A DNA stretch of 64,000 nucleotides from Tuctoria greenei (GCA_036927565.1 JAYESD010000002.1:76383735-76447734); one strand, 5' to 3'. Positions 1-11,325 are shown, counted from the first letter of the stretch. Program-made: numbers and translations. Notes: generated from the sequence alone by a model not told the origin.

Positions 1-1396
1 AAACAAGTGATTCGGAGGTATCCAACGTCTATAACAATCGAAGTAAGATATCTTGCCTCCATGGGTAAGTCGAAAGCAATCTGTATCCGAGGCACATATC
101 GGACACGTCAACCGACCATGAGTGCTCCATCCAGAAAACATGCCGTATGCTGGAAAATCATGAACGGACCACAAATAAGTAGCTCGGAGGTTGAATTTCG
201 GTTTCTTGTAACAGTCGTACACTTCGACTCCTGTCCACAACATTTCCAACTCTTCGATCAATGGTTTCTCATCACGTTGAGACATGACCCAGGATGACCT
301 TGCCCAGGTACAATGAGGCTAAGAAACATAAACTCATTCTTCATGCAAAAAGCCGGTGGAAGATTGTAGGGAATGACAAAGACAGGACAACAGGAGTATG
401 GTGCGGTGTTTGTGCTGAACGGCGTGAACCCACCTGTCGCCAACCCGATGCGAACATTTCTCGCTTCACGAGCGAACTCTGGGTCAAACCGGTCCAGAGC
501 CTTCCATGCCTCACCATAGCACGGGTGCGTCATGACTCCATTGTTCTCACGCTCACCTTCTTTGTGCCATCTCATGTGTCTGGCCGTTTTTTTGAAAGGA
601 ACAACTGCTTCAACCTCGGTGTCATAGGTAAGTAACGAAGCTGCTTATGTGTGACTTCCATCGTCACAGTATTACCATAGTTATTAACAACTTTGACAAA
701 CCTCGGCTGACCACATTTCAAACATTTGTTCTCATTGGCATGCTCTCTCCAGAAAAGCATGCAGTTGTCCGGACACACATCAATCTTTTCGTGCTTCATC
801 CCGGGACCAGAAAGAATTTTCTTCGAGTTGTACATATCCTTAGGCACTTTGTTAGGTTGTGGAAGGGCATGTTTGAACAAATTGATGAGCATGTTGTAAC
901 AATTGTTAGAAAAGAAGAACTTAGACTTAATTGCCATAAGTCTAGTCACAAAATTGAGGATTGACATTTTAGTGTGATCATGCAGAGCCTCTTCTGAATC
1001 TTTGAGACGTTTGAAGAACTCTTTAACCTCTGCTGTTTGAGTATCTTCTGTAAGCTCTGGTCGTATAGCTTCCAGCATCTCATCCATCATATCAACCTCT
1101 TGAGCAACATGATTGTCCGCTTCCACTTCTTGTACAGCTTGAGAAGCTGTCTCGCCGTGGAAGTTCCACAACTCATAATGTGACACGTAACCATTTCGAC
1201 ACAAGTGCAACGTAAGTTCCACTTTGTCCAAAAACGTTCCGTTTCGGCATTTCGTACATGGGCACCGCGTCTTATCGCTATTTGACAACGAAAAAGCTCG
1301 TTCCACAAAAGCTTCTGTCTTGGCGTACCACTCATCTGAGTGACCACCAGTTCTGCTCTTCCAACCAGTGTACATCTTACTACGATCTTCGCCCAT
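1..1396 (-). pseudogene. TNP2-like CACTA transposase, frameshifted, partial
   Basis: Would catalyse cut-and-paste movement of the CACTA element. From the ATG at 1394-1396 the protein starts with a transposase-associated domain (PF13963 type), with a CPCTKCRN motif and a conserved HGE end. It then runs into the TNP2 transposase domain (PF02992 type): MRWHKEG, hPaDgeAWK-like, RNVRIGLATGGF and the YNLPP motif in 258-575, and a WSTHGRLTCPIC stretch in 1-264. These parts lie in three reading frames. One break falls in a homopolymer run near 583-592, the other near 262-275. The right-hand end in protein terms lies beyond base 1. The frame breaks make it a pseudogene, and the identity is clear from the motifs. 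Confidence 0.88.
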
Positions 1397-1499
1397 GTTT
1401 GACTCTGCAGTTTAACCCGAAAGAAATTGTCATTAATGTATTGTTATGTTATGTGTCACGGCCCTACAACCTAGGCAGATAGATCCTAAACCCACCCAA

Positions 1500-1694
1500 G
1501 AGTGACCGAGCGAAGCGTGCTCATGACGAGATGCGTGATCCGGATTCGAACGAAATTTCGGCAGCATAACCCCGTTGTTCTCCACTGCACGCCCAAAAAT
1601 GGTGCAGCAGAGGACAACAGGGTTAGGCCACCGAAATCTCGTCCAAATCCGGACCCGCGTCTTGTCACAAGCCACGCCCCCTCGGTCACTCCGA
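1500..1694. repeat. imperfect inverted repeat, two arms of about 90 bp
   Basis: Bases 1500-1590 and the reverse complement of about 1600-1694 align over their full length with scattered mismatches and a few 1-base gaps (roughly three quarters to four fifths identical by eye). Both arms share GAGTGACCGAG at the outer end and CTGCAC at the inner end, with a short loop between. A transcript across this would fold into a long hairpin. It lies just upstream of the transposase ATG, in the 5' part of the CACTA element. Whether it is a regulatory foldback or an inserted foldback element is unknown. Confidence 0.75.
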
Positions 1695-1724
1695 GGCTGT
1701 CCAAAAAGGGACAATTCCGAACCT

Positions 1725-1759
1725 GCACGTCTCACATGCCAATGGCATGTGAGACGTGC
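1725..1759. repeat. perfect 17-bp inverted repeat, 1-bp centre
   Basis: Arms GCACGTCTCACATGCCA and its exact reverse complement are separated by a single A. The palindrome stands 31 bp beyond the end of the longer foldback at 1500-1694, still upstream of the transposase start. No function can be assigned from sequence. Confidence 0.85.
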
Positions 1760-2214
1760 CGATCCGAAACGGGTAATACATTGCTATAGGTTACGTTGCT
1801 CATTTTCATTTTGAGGTCATTTAAGAGAGAGGAAAGAACTAGAGAAAGACTGAGAGGAAAGTTGGTCTTAGATGAAAATTCCACGACGGCTTTAGGGTTA
1901 GCTGCTGTAAATAGATCAGAGATGAAACCACTTCGTCGGAGTACGCCATCCCCGCGCAGGTGCTTGCCATCCTCACCGTCGTCGTTCGCCTTCGTGCCCG
2001 TCTACACGCATACTTTACCTTACCACTAAATGGGCCTTGTGGGGCCTTGTCAAGCCGGTCCGAAGCCCATTTATGTATATATAGTACTTGAACACTCAAG
2101 CAATCAAAATTAAAATTGTAACCATAATTCAAAAAACTAAGCAATTCAAATAAACCTAAACATAACAATTATCCATTGTAATTCATCAATTTATCAACTC
2201 AATTCTAACATAAG

Positions 2215-2440
2215 CAATTCAATTCAAATGAGAGCAATTCAATTCAAATGAGAGAAATTCAATAAACCTAAACATAACCATAATTCAAATGAGAGCAATT
2301 CAATAAACCTTAACATAACCATAATTCAAATGAGAGCAATTCAATTCAAATGAGAGCAATTCAATAAACCTAAACATAACCATAATTCAAATGAGATCAA
2401 TTTAATTCAAATAAGAGCAATTTAATTCAAGTAAATGCAT
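2215..2440. repeat. A-rich tandem repeat block
   Basis: Repeated phrases such as TTCAAATGAGAGCAATTCAA and AATAAACCTAAACATAACC alternate through this stretch, with irregular unit length. It lies inside the CACTA element between the GC-rich block and the promoter-proximal region. No coding signal is seen. Weaker relatives of the phrase begin near 2100. Confidence 0.7.
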
Positions 2441-2457
2441 GAGGTGAGGAAATAGTT

Positions 2458-2830
2458 GCAACAAAGATCGGCGGTGGAGTCGGGGGCGCAGGGGCGGCGA
2501 CGGCGGGCCGGCGGCGGGGCGGTCGGGGCGGCTCGGGGTCGGCGCGGCGCCGTGGGGGCAGTCGGGGCGGTGCCGCGGGGGCGGGGCCGCGGGCGGGAGC
2601 AGGGGTGGCGGACGGGTGGCGACGGCGGGGCGGCGACGGCGGGCAAGCGGCGGGGCGGCTCGGGGTTGGGGCGGCTTAGGGTCGGGGCGGCGCCGCAGGC
2701 GGGAGCAGGGGCGGTGGCGGGGCGACGGGCCGGCGGTGGGGCGGCAGGCCGACGGCGGGCAGGCGGCGGGGCGTTTCAGCGGTGGTGGTTGGGAAATGAA
2801 GCGGCGCGCGTGAAATGAAACAGGCACGCG
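2458..2830. repeat. GC-rich low-complexity block in CACTA element
   Basis: Almost pure G and C, made of GGCGGGGCGG-like phrases. Open frames on both strands here encode only Gly/Arg/Ala or Pro/Arg/Ala low-complexity chains, a composition artefact. CpG-rich subterminal or 5' regions are common in plant CACTA elements, so it may contain the element's transcription start, but no TATA box or other motif decides this. Confidence 0.7.
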
Positions 2831-2862
2831 CGCGCGCCGCTCGCGCAGTTAGGTTAAATCCA

Positions 2863-3124
2863 CAACTTACGTCAGCTGTAGTTACTTACGTCGGCCGACG
2901 TCAAGATTGAAGTAAGTAAATGTTAACTTACGTCGGTCGTTGAACTTACGTCTGCTATGGGCCGAGGCCGATGTTAGTACCAGTTATTACCGTTGGTTCT
3001 TTTACTTACGTCGGCCAGCCGACGTAATTTATTTAACTTACGTCAGCTACCAGGCACCGACGTAAGTTACTTAATTACGTCGGCCGGCCCACGTAAGTTG
3101 CACTGGCTGACGTAATTGTTCGCC
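2863..3124. repeat. CACTA subterminal repeats (ACTTACGTCRGC motif)
   Basis: At least eight copies of ACTTACGTCGGC or close variants occur in both orientations in about 260 bp. Several sit as back-to-back pairs such as TTACGTCGGCCGACGT. In the En/Spm family such subterminal arrays bind the element's TNPA-like protein and are needed for transposition. That role is inferred here from position and arrangement only. Confidence 0.85.
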
Positions 3125-3136
3125 TTTCCTGTAGTG
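3125..3136 (-). repeat. CACTA terminal inverted repeat
   Basis: TTTCCTGTAGTG on the plus strand, CACTACAGGAAA on the minus strand. It directly abuts the left LTR of H. Comparison with H's other LTR (uninterrupted at 25275-25277) fixes this edge and gives CAC as the probable 3-bp target duplication. Confidence 0.88.
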
Positions 3137-4131
3137 CACCTACTGCCTACCTCTTGAATCCGTGGGTCTACGAGACATCCAACGCTACTTAACTACCCTA
3201 GCACCATACTAGCATATTAAGTAAATACCTTAGGAGCCATGTCACAAGCCATCCTAAGGCAATGAACTAAATTATCGTTGAACAATGTTGATACATAGCA
3301 TAAGTTATTCATATTAACATGGTCATATCATAACTAATTATACTATAGTGGTGGGTTTGTAGTGTTTATGATGATAGATTAAGAGTGATATGGCATAATC
3401 ATAAAGACTACTCCTACCACACACATAGAATCCACAATAAAACAATAAACGCTTCATCCAAGTATATGAATAAAAGAAGATATAAGAAATGATACATGAG
3501 CTATACCTTTCCCAACTTGGACTTGGGACTAGAGGCTCTCCTCTCTATAGCCTAACTCCAATAAGGACTAAGAGAATTAGTGTATACAATAGAATGATGC
3601 TCAAGTGGAATGTGTTGAAGTGAGGGGTGAGGGGTCCTATTTATAGGTGGAGAAGGGTCGGTTTCCGCCACTAAAAGTGCGGGAATCAGTCATCACTGAC
3701 TTCTTCAAGCCGGGGGGAGCCAACACGTGGAAGTTGACTGAGTTTGGGGGAAAGACCAGGTCGGCCGACTAGGGGGGTCGGCTAATGTGGTAAGTCGTCC
3801 AAACGATCTGTGCTTTCATGGGGTGATTTCTAGGTTGGTCCCATCCCTTGATATGGGTGCTACACCGTTGGATGACCTCAAATACTTTTGTTTGTGGGCC
3901 ATTTGATCCATGTGGTACCACATGTCGGCGCTTGATTGGCTAGGATGATAATTTATAGGATTCATTCCCTTGTTTCACTTCAATTCTGTATAAAATACCT
4001 GCATGCACCATTTTCTCCAAGGACAAGTGGAAATAGGTTATATAAAAAGGTGATGTGTGCAAGAAATGATATTTCCTTCACATAATTGAGTTATATTGAC
4101 GGGTGAAATTGGTATATAACAGTCATTAACA
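3137..4131 (-). repeat. 3' LTR of H (part to the right of the CACTA insertion)
   Basis: Matches 25275-26305 of the right LTR with many substitutions and a gap of about 35 bp. On the minus strand it starts TGTTAATGAC. The minus strand carries CTATAAATAG (3637-3646), matching the TATA-like box in the other LTR. The rest of this LTR lies beyond the CACTA element, outside the window. Confidence 0.82.
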
Positions 4132-4146
4132 AATTCCCCCAAGCTT
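4132..4146 (-). other. polypurine tract of H
   Basis: On the minus strand AAGCTTGGGGGAATT directly precedes the TG start of the 3' LTR, as expected for the plus-strand primer of an LTR retrotransposon. Similar AAGCTTGGGGG tracts recur inside H near 5477-5487 and 8794-8804. Confidence 0.8.
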
Positions 4147-7100
4147 ATCCTTTGCTCATCCCGAGCAAAGTCAAGATTTTAGGTTGATGATCAAGAGTTG
4201 CTACAATGTTCTACTTTTTAAAAGTACCATGTGCACAACAAAATACTCTACCTAATATTGCAAAAATTGGCATGGTACTTCACTCATCTTAAGTCATTAT
4301 GGGGCTTATGACATCTCCTATTCATGGGTGGTTCAAAGATGGAACAGCAAATGGAGCACACATACCCTAGATATCAAGTTCTACTCAAATTCCGGAGAGT
4401 TCAGTTTAGATTTTAAGTACCTCGATTTGATTCTCTCAGTCTCTCCTTTGTGTGTAGTGGAAATATTTCCTCACCAAGGCATTTTGCCTACACTCATCCT
4501 ACCACTAAATAAGGCTTGTATGTGGAGCTTGGTAGGGAATATAGTAGGCATATTTGCAACACATAATATTGCTAAGTCAAAAAAGCAAGCCTCAGGAGAA
4601 ATCAATTCAAAACTATTTGATTCAACACTTGTGCATTTGTGATGGAATGGAAGTGGATGTGGATATTTGAGACGACTCCTTTTATGTAGACTCTCTTATT
4701 TTGCAGGGATGAAACATGGCTACTTTTCCTTTTTCTTTTTTCTCTATTTTTTCTTTCTCATGCTTATGATGTAAGAATTTTTTTCTTGTAGCCATGTATT
4801 CTACTCCCTTTTTATGCAATAAACTTGGAGAGAGTACTAAACATAAAGAGTATGGAGTTTCTCTTTTTATTGTGGGATGATGGTATGATGGAATTTTGCT
4901 TACTTCTAGTATAGAAGTATAACATGTGCAAGTGAAGTCTTGAATTTAAAAAGTAATGAATGAAATCTCACATAGGTCTATACTAGTTTGACAAAGCTCC
5001 ATTTGAAGACAAATAGCATATGCATATGGTCTATCAATGTAAAGTATCATATGGCTTTGGTAGGTATTTCCAATCAAATGAGAGTAACTTAAATATTTTT
5101 AGAATTTCTCCGGAAATCTAAGTTTCACTTTCAAACTAGGAATAGCAGCCCTATCACTATATCATATCTCACAACAACTTATCGGACTAAGCTTTTGCTA
5201 CCCATAATTTCTAAATCAAGGCAAAAGTAATTCTAGCCAATGAAAGCAATATTCTGGAGAGTAGTAAGTTGTAAACTACGGACTTAGGAAAATTAAAACA
5301 GAGCAACTATTCATCATTTCATCTATGTGAATTCCAAATCATTCTTACTGCACATCTTTTATTTTATTTTGAAAGCATACTTATTTTTATGTTTTTTTAT
5401 ATGCAAGGTGGATTATGGGTGAATGGAAACTAAATATGCAAGGGGTGTGATACAAGTTACCTCAAGTGGGGGTCCTCCCCCAAGCTTCTTCTTGTTCAAG
5501 GTCCACGCTAGGGGCTGAAACCCTAACGACGAAAGTGGGCCATGAGGCCGGCCTAACCTTATTGCAGAATGGTTTTGGTACTGGGGATTGAGTGTTGATG
5601 TTGGATTGCCTTCTATGGGTTTCATGAGTGTGGTCGAGGAGAGTGTTGTTGATGTCGCTCATCCATACCTCAAGGTTTACATAGGTTGGATGTACCTTGT
5701 TATTCCTTGGGTAAGGTAGTGATAACCCTTGGCACAAAGGCATGACGTGCACTCAACATACGTTGAGTGTGTTCTGTCATTCTTTGGCTAAGGTGTATCA
5801 TACCTTCTTGCCATAAAGGAGTAACTTTTACCCCTCATGCATTGGGTGTGATCCGTCATTCCTTGACTAAGGTAATGATAACCTTTAGCAACAAAGGAAT
5901 GACATGTACCCAACATTTGTTGAGTATGATCCGTTATTCCTTGGTGATGTTACAACATACCTATAACCACAAAGGGATGGCATGGACTAAACATGGGTTG
6001 AGTATGATCCATTATTCCTTGGCTAATGTATAAAATACCTTCTAGCCACAAAGGAACAACTTGCACCCAATATACATTGGATGTGATCTTGTCATTCCTT
6101 GGTTAAGGTGCATCATACGTTTTAGCCACAAAGGAATAACTGACACCCAATGATGGTGGCAATTCCCTTGAGCTTGAATGAGTGCTTAGAATAGTTGAGA
6201 GCATAATGCTCTCACATATTCGTAGCAGCCCATTGGTTTCCCACGAAGGGTTTCCATGTCAAATCTCCGACCTCGTATAGTTATGGTTGACCTTCGGGCT
6301 TAAGTTCCTATAGGTAGCAACCATCCTAATTTACTCCTTGGCCAAAATATATTGAAATAGAATTCTTTTAGGGTTTCCAACAGTCGGATCTTTGAATGCC
6401 TGCATAGTTATTTCACTCCTACAAACTTCCTCTCTATGATAGAGAGGGATGGTCAGCTCCTGATACTTGTACAAATGAATTTCCGGGTTAGGTAACCAAA
6501 TATTCATTTGTACGCATGGGGAAGAACAAGACCAAAGATGCATTGGGTCCAATTTCAAGTGTATTCATGAAGAATGTATTATTCATTGATAGGAGTAGGA
6601 CTTTATGGATAAATCAATTTGCACATTTTCTAAGGCTGCTACTCATATCAATGCAAGTTGTATAAATACACTATATGGATCCCTTCATCTTGAAAATTTC
6701 TAACCATCACAACTTTTTGCAAGAGCAAATATTTATTATGTAGATCATGGCAAACAAGATTCTCAATTTTATCCTTCTGAACATTTTTAACTTCTTGACT
6801 AGGAATTTGAAATTTAGTGATCCAAGCAAGAATGAGTTTCAAATTAAAATTATGGACATCACTATTCCTAGGTTTCTACATAGCAATTCAATCATTTAGT
6901 CATTCCATAAGCATTACCTAGGCAGAAAATGTCTAAATCAATTGCAGCAATGCTCATGAAATTTTAGGTACTCGTTTAAATTTATTCCCATGTAAGGTGA
7001 CATTCCTTTTCGAAGAATCAAAAAGAGTAATGTCAACAAACTTACTTTCGTGAGGATTGCATAAGAACTGAATGACGAGAAGGTGTAAACCTTACTTACT

Positions 7101-8456
7101 AATGTAAGCAAAAATCATTCAATCCTAATATAATTCCAACGACGGAAAATTTTAAACTTGTACCTCAATTGAAGAGAAGTCTTGGTTGAAGGGTATGAGA
7201 AATTCACGACCATGGATTTTTGTGTAGCCTTCATGTTTGCTGCCAAGTTGAGGTTGGATTTCAATGAGTTGCATCTTGCTCCTCCATTGGGCCACCATTT
7301 TGAGCGTTCCTCCACCATATACTCAAATGAGATCAATGGAGGGACATGCGCTTGATGGGGCCTTCCAACCCCTTCACAAAACAACTCAAAAATGGGTTAC
7401 GTTAACTCAAAAGCATGTTGCACCCTTTGTCAAATTGTTTTTTCCCAACTTGAAACAACTTGCAAATGCAATGAATATTCAAGGGAAATATTTTTTGTTT
7501 GAATTAGGAAGATGAATTCAAGTGGTTATGCCCAAGGCTCATATCCAAATAAATTTATTCCCTAATTCAAAATTTAGTTTTATGACGGTTGGAAATTTTA
7601 CTTTCCAACATGCAAGTGTGAAAATTCAAACATGCCAAATGCAAATGCAAAGATTGATGGGAAATTCAAATATGCAATTAGGAAAACAATTATGAGATAA
7701 CTCCAATTAACCTATTGGCAAAACCTCACCAAATTTTTGAAGTCTAATGAGTGGGACTTACCTCCTTCCTGTTTGGTTTGATGATTTGTTGTCCAATCCC
7801 GAAGTTGAAGATGTGGACAACTTCTCTTGATTGACATGCCAAATCTCATTTGGCATGTCATTTGGACATGTGAACCATATGATGGTCCTAGCATCTCCAT
7901 CATCTTAATGAAGACTTGTTGATGTAGTGACGGCTTTCCCCCTCTTGAAGATATTCTTCTTATGAGCATGGTGAGGCTTGTCCTTCTTTAGGGGTATCAC
8001 TTCGACCTTCTTGATATTCTTTGGAGTTAACCCATACTTTGATCATAGATCAAAGGTTTCCTTGGGCATGATGGCATGTGGACTCCACAATCAAACAAGA
8101 AACACTTCATCCATAATGTCACTTGCCCTAGGTTGCATGGGCTTGGTCGAAGTGTAGGAATCCCAACAAGTGATTATGGGATATCCTGGATCTTAAATGC
8201 TCTTTAAGTTTCTTGTCCTTGGAGGAGCTTCATGTTGTATTGATTTCTTGATTGGCTATGGACGAGATACTTCAAGGTAGGCTAGTTGAACTTAAATCCC
8301 ATGAAATACTCATAGCCTCCTTGATTACAAGAGTGATATTTATTCCATCATTGACCTCTTTGTAGGTGATAGCCATTGGATTTGTGTTTGAAAGGAAGAA
8401 TCCTCATGGGTCTTAGGGAAGTTATTCCCCAAGTGGCCCATGATTGACATGGATTT
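4147..8456. other. internal region of H, no supported gene
   Basis: AT-rich DNA with only short scattered open frames (under about 105 codons) on both strands, none with a recognisable motif. It contains the tandem hairpin array at 5686-6155 and a polypurine-like tract near 5477. I see no gag, protease, RT or integrase remnant here. It looks like the noncoding cargo of a non-autonomous LTR element. Confidence 0.6.
5686..6155. repeat. tandem array of six about 78-bp units, each a hairpin
   Basis: Units start near 5686, 5763, 5842, 5920, 5998 and 6077 (spacing 77-79 bp). Each opens TTGRGTRTG and contains ATTCCTTGGCTAAGGT, then about 5-10 bases, then an approximate reverse complement of the type ACCTTTAGCCACAAAGGAAT. 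Every unit can therefore fold into an imperfect stem of about 16-18 bp. Copies have diverged from each other, so the array is old. This is not a CRISPR array: the repeats are long and diverged, and lie inside a plant retroelement. Confidence 0.75.
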
Positions 8457-8942
8457 TCACAAATCATGTGAATATCCATGGCTTGGATAATTCCAAACAC
8501 TTCTCCATTGACTTAATCTATCATCATACTTCAATGGGAGGTGTAGTTCCATAGCTAGCATGTCTACCTTGCTAAGTAGTGTGCATGCCAAGATAAGGGA
8601 ACTAGAGCATTCTTCAATCCACCCCATAAGTAGAGACCATATTCTCACCCATGATGAAAGAGAATAGGACTCCTTCAGCTCCAGCATGAATGTGGCCATG
8701 GATTGGTGAGGCCAACCAATGACATGAGTGTTGGATGAAGAGCCAACTATCCACCCCATGGTGGAGGCAAACCAAGAAGAACTCTTGGAGCCTCCCCCAA
8801 GCTTGGGGATTGATGACTTTGGCTCCTGTTGGAAGCTGAAATTCTTCCGCGAAAGGCAATTTTGTTGCCTAGCGGACATTTGTGGAGGTACGCCTTGAAT
8901 CATCTTGCAGTTGAGCACTAGCATCCTCGTTGGCCATCCCAT
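8457..8942 (-). CDS. unrecognised 161-codon ORF in the gag position of H
   Basis: This is the first and longest open frame downstream of H's primer-binding site on the element's sense strand, where gag would be. The predicted protein is Ser/Trp/Leu-rich, with an LGGGSKSSS stretch encoded by the CCCCAAGCTTGGGG palindrome. I see no zinc knuckle or capsid motif. It could be a degenerate gag leader, a short protein of the non-autonomous element, or a chance ORF. Confidence 0.25.
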   Translation of the reverse strand: MGWPTRMLVLNCKMIQGVPPQMSARQQNCLSRKNFSFQQEPKSSIPKLGGGSKSSSWFASTMGWIVGSSSNTHVIGWPHQSMATFMLELKESYSLSSWVRIWSLLMGWIEECSSSLILACTLLSKVDMLAMELHLPLKYDDRLSQWRSVWNYPSHGYSHDL

Positions 8943-9072
8943 GGAATGGGTTAGCCAACACTACCCTGTTTTCACCACAAAAGGAGAAAATAAACAAGGG
9001 TAATCATGTCTAATAACTATTAGTACTTACAGCTTAATCACAAGTGATAGCTATCCATCACTTCCTTTGCCT

Positions 9073-9084
9073 TCCTCGGCAACA
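9073..9084 (-). other. primer-binding site of H, downstream half
   Basis: Joined across S3 with 24771-24781, the minus strand reads TAGCGTCGTTGCCGAGGA. This differs by three transitions from the TGGCGCCGTTGCCGGGGA site (tRNA-Asp) used by Athila-type gypsy elements. It lies 8 bases from the end of the H 5' LTR. The S3 insertion cut the site in two, so H cannot be primed any more. Confidence 0.65.
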
Positions 9085-10447
9085 TGTGGCACCTAGTTCC
9101 GAAAAAGAACCAAGTGAACGCATATGTATGCCCAGGACGTTCAACACACATACACGAGTGAATTAACAAAAGGATATACAGAAAATTGCCACGGAACAAG
9201 ATCAATTAAGCACTTTTATTACCAAATTTAGAATATCCTCGAATACAAGCTCTAATAAATATTAATGACAAGTTTGAACTAATGCAGTGGAAATAAACTT
9301 ATTAAGCAAACTAAGCAGCTAAGCAAATAGGGTAGCGCAGCTCCAAGCAACCCACAAGCAAGCTAACGGTAGACACGACCTAGAACTCCGCATTATCACC
9401 ATTATACTCCCAATCCTGACCTGCAACTGTTGGTGGGAGAATTGCAAGGGTGAGTACTTGTCGTACTCAGCAAGTGTGGAAAGTATGACATGTAGCTAAT
9501 ACAAATGACGACAATAATAAAGGATAAGTGTTGAAAAGTACATTAAAACATTTGAAAAGCAGTATATTATATGTATGTGAAGTAAACCCATCAAAAACCA
9601 TGTAGTTCCCATAATACCAGTCCATATTTCATTACCATCAATCATATCCATTGCCATAAACCACAATACCATCCCATATCCAATACCCAACCATAACCAA
9701 ACCATCCCAAATCCCAATTTACTTCTAATCATGGAAGTTGTCCATGTGCTCATAACCAGGAGCACGACTATCATGATAGTTTAAGACACTCTGCAGAGGT
9801 TGTACCACTTTACCCACGTGTTTGTGATTTCATCACCTTTCGATGACTATGGAACCTCTATTATGATATCTCACACTTCCTTAGGTGTGTAGCGAAGAGA
9901 TCACAAAATAGCCTTTACAAAGGGATTTCTAGCATGTACAGACCCACTAAGGTTTCATCGGTGGCGATGTGTCCAACTGAGCACATCTTGAACCAAGGTC
10001 CCCCTCTTGTGCCATTCGGATCCCAAGGAGTCCCACCTCAAATCCAAACCCAATCCGACTCCCCTTCCCCGGTGCGCCAAATGATCCGCGCAATACTAGC
10101 AATACCCTAATTAATCAGCTACTCCACACCCATACTTGGCCTTGTGGTGGCACTGTTGTGCTGGCCCATTCTCGCATGAACCGGTCCTTAGATCTAAAGC
10201 AAGCAAACCACCATAACATCCAACCCATCCACATATCATGCTTGCTTAGATCACCAATTACCATATCAAATTGACCAGTTCATATTAACCATAATCTCAT
10301 TAATGCATAATTAAATGGTATAGTTATTTTCCCATCCCAATTAATTAAGCGAAGCAAAAAGGTAAAAAGCCCTCCCGACTCTCTACCATGTATTTCAGGT
10401 GACAAGGGTGGTTAAACAAATCTGGTAAACTTCCTATCATAGGAATC
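9085..10447 (-). repeat. solo LTR S3, part 1 (Tekay/Del family, minus orientation)
   Basis: Starts TGTGGCACCTAGTTCCG, the inverted end of the chromovirus LTR family, and matches the 3' half of the G1/G2 LTRs. Shared marks include CCCACGTG near 9815 and the palindrome ACTATCATGATAGT near 9767. It is interrupted at 10447 by element R and resumes at 23526. Flanks CAACA (9080-9084) and CAACG (24771-24775) fit a 5-bp target duplication with one mutation. No internal domain is present, so a full element was reduced to one LTR by LTR-LTR recombination. Confidence 0.82.
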
Positions 10448-11309
10448 TGTCGGTGGTTTTGATCCGATAGATCTCCCGACACTACTAAAGTGTTAGATGA
10501 GTTTGAGGTTCGGTGTGGGCGCGCGGAGATTCAAGAAGGTGAAGTGTAAATGACACGAGAGACACGAAGATCTACGTGGTTCGGGCCGCCTGAGCGTAAT
10601 ACCCTACTCCACGGGATGTGTTGGTGTTGTATTGGTTGTATGAGCTCAACATGAGTTGAGAGTGTAGAGTGAACACGTCTAGTCCGTGTCTCTTCTATGT
10701 ATCGTCGGCCTGTCCTTTTATAGTACAAGGGCAGGCCGTTACAAGTCAGCCTGGCCCGACATGTGGCCCCGACGGTTACTAATATTGATACACATTTGAT
10801 GCGCTTAATTATCCTTAATAACCGAATTATGGGCTTTGATATCACCGTTACTGGTAATTAAGTTCGTCCGATCGTGTGTCATTAATATAGTATTAATGAC
10901 ACTTAATCGGGTCTTGAAGTCCTTGATTCCCTTTGAAGATCCGGAGTTGTTGTGGAGTCTTCCGGAGGTTAGAGGTTGAAGGTCTGATGGTTGGACACGT
11001 GGCAGCTCCGGAGCATACTGTGGGGAACAGGTAGGTCCGGTGCTACTTAACACGTGTCAGTTCTGGAGCTTCCCTCGGTTTGGGGTTAGGTCCGAAGGTG
11101 CCGCTATGGTACATAGCCCGGAGCTTCCCCCTTGTGGGCGGTAGCTCCGGTTTGATAGTACATGTGGCGACCCTGGGACTAACCAAGTTGGGGAAGTGGG
11201 TCCGATTATGTCTGACATGTGGGCCTCCGAAGGTCTTCAGATCGAGTAGATGATATTCCCTTAAGATCTTTGCAATCCCAAGGGGTATACGGTACCCAGG
11301 GTACCGACA
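10448..11309 (-). repeat. 3' LTR of R
   Basis: 862 bp, beginning TGTCGGTGG and ending GTACCGACA on the plus strand, so both ends carry the TGTCGGT/ACCGACA inverted terminus. The minus strand has TATAAAAG at 10715-10722. It contains repeated GGAGCTCC/TCCGGAGC-type phrases also seen in R's 3' spacer. Confidence 0.95.
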
Positions 11310-11325
11310 TCCGCCCCCTGGGCCC
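11310..11325 (-). other. polypurine tract of R
   Basis: Minus strand GGGCCCAGGGGGCGGA sits immediately before the TG of the 3' LTR, the expected place for plus-strand DNA priming. Confidence 0.88.

Larger units (their letters stand above)
1..3136 (-). mobile_element. CACTA (En/Spm) DNA transposon, left part outside window
   Basis: Seen: a minus-strand TNP2-type transposase remnant (1-1396), a dense array of short motifs at 2863-3124, and a terminal sequence at 3125-3136 that reads CACTACAGGAAA on the minus strand. Family knowledge: CACTACA...TGTAGTG termini, subterminal repeats and a 3-bp target duplication define CACTA elements. Flanking base triplet CAC (3137-3139) is the likely target duplication. 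A second copy of the flanking LTR at 25275-25277 shows the same site without the insertion. The element therefore inserted into the left LTR of H. Its other end is off the window, so total length is unknown. Confidence 0.9.

Noticed and set aside
2402..2827. Long open frames on both strands (Pro/Arg-rich or Gly/Arg-rich)
   Set aside because: They arise from the GC-rich repeat block of the CACTA element; low complexity, no start context or domain.
5686..6155. Possible CRISPR array
   Set aside because: Units are long, diverged and lack constant repeats with unique spacers; context is a plant retroelement.
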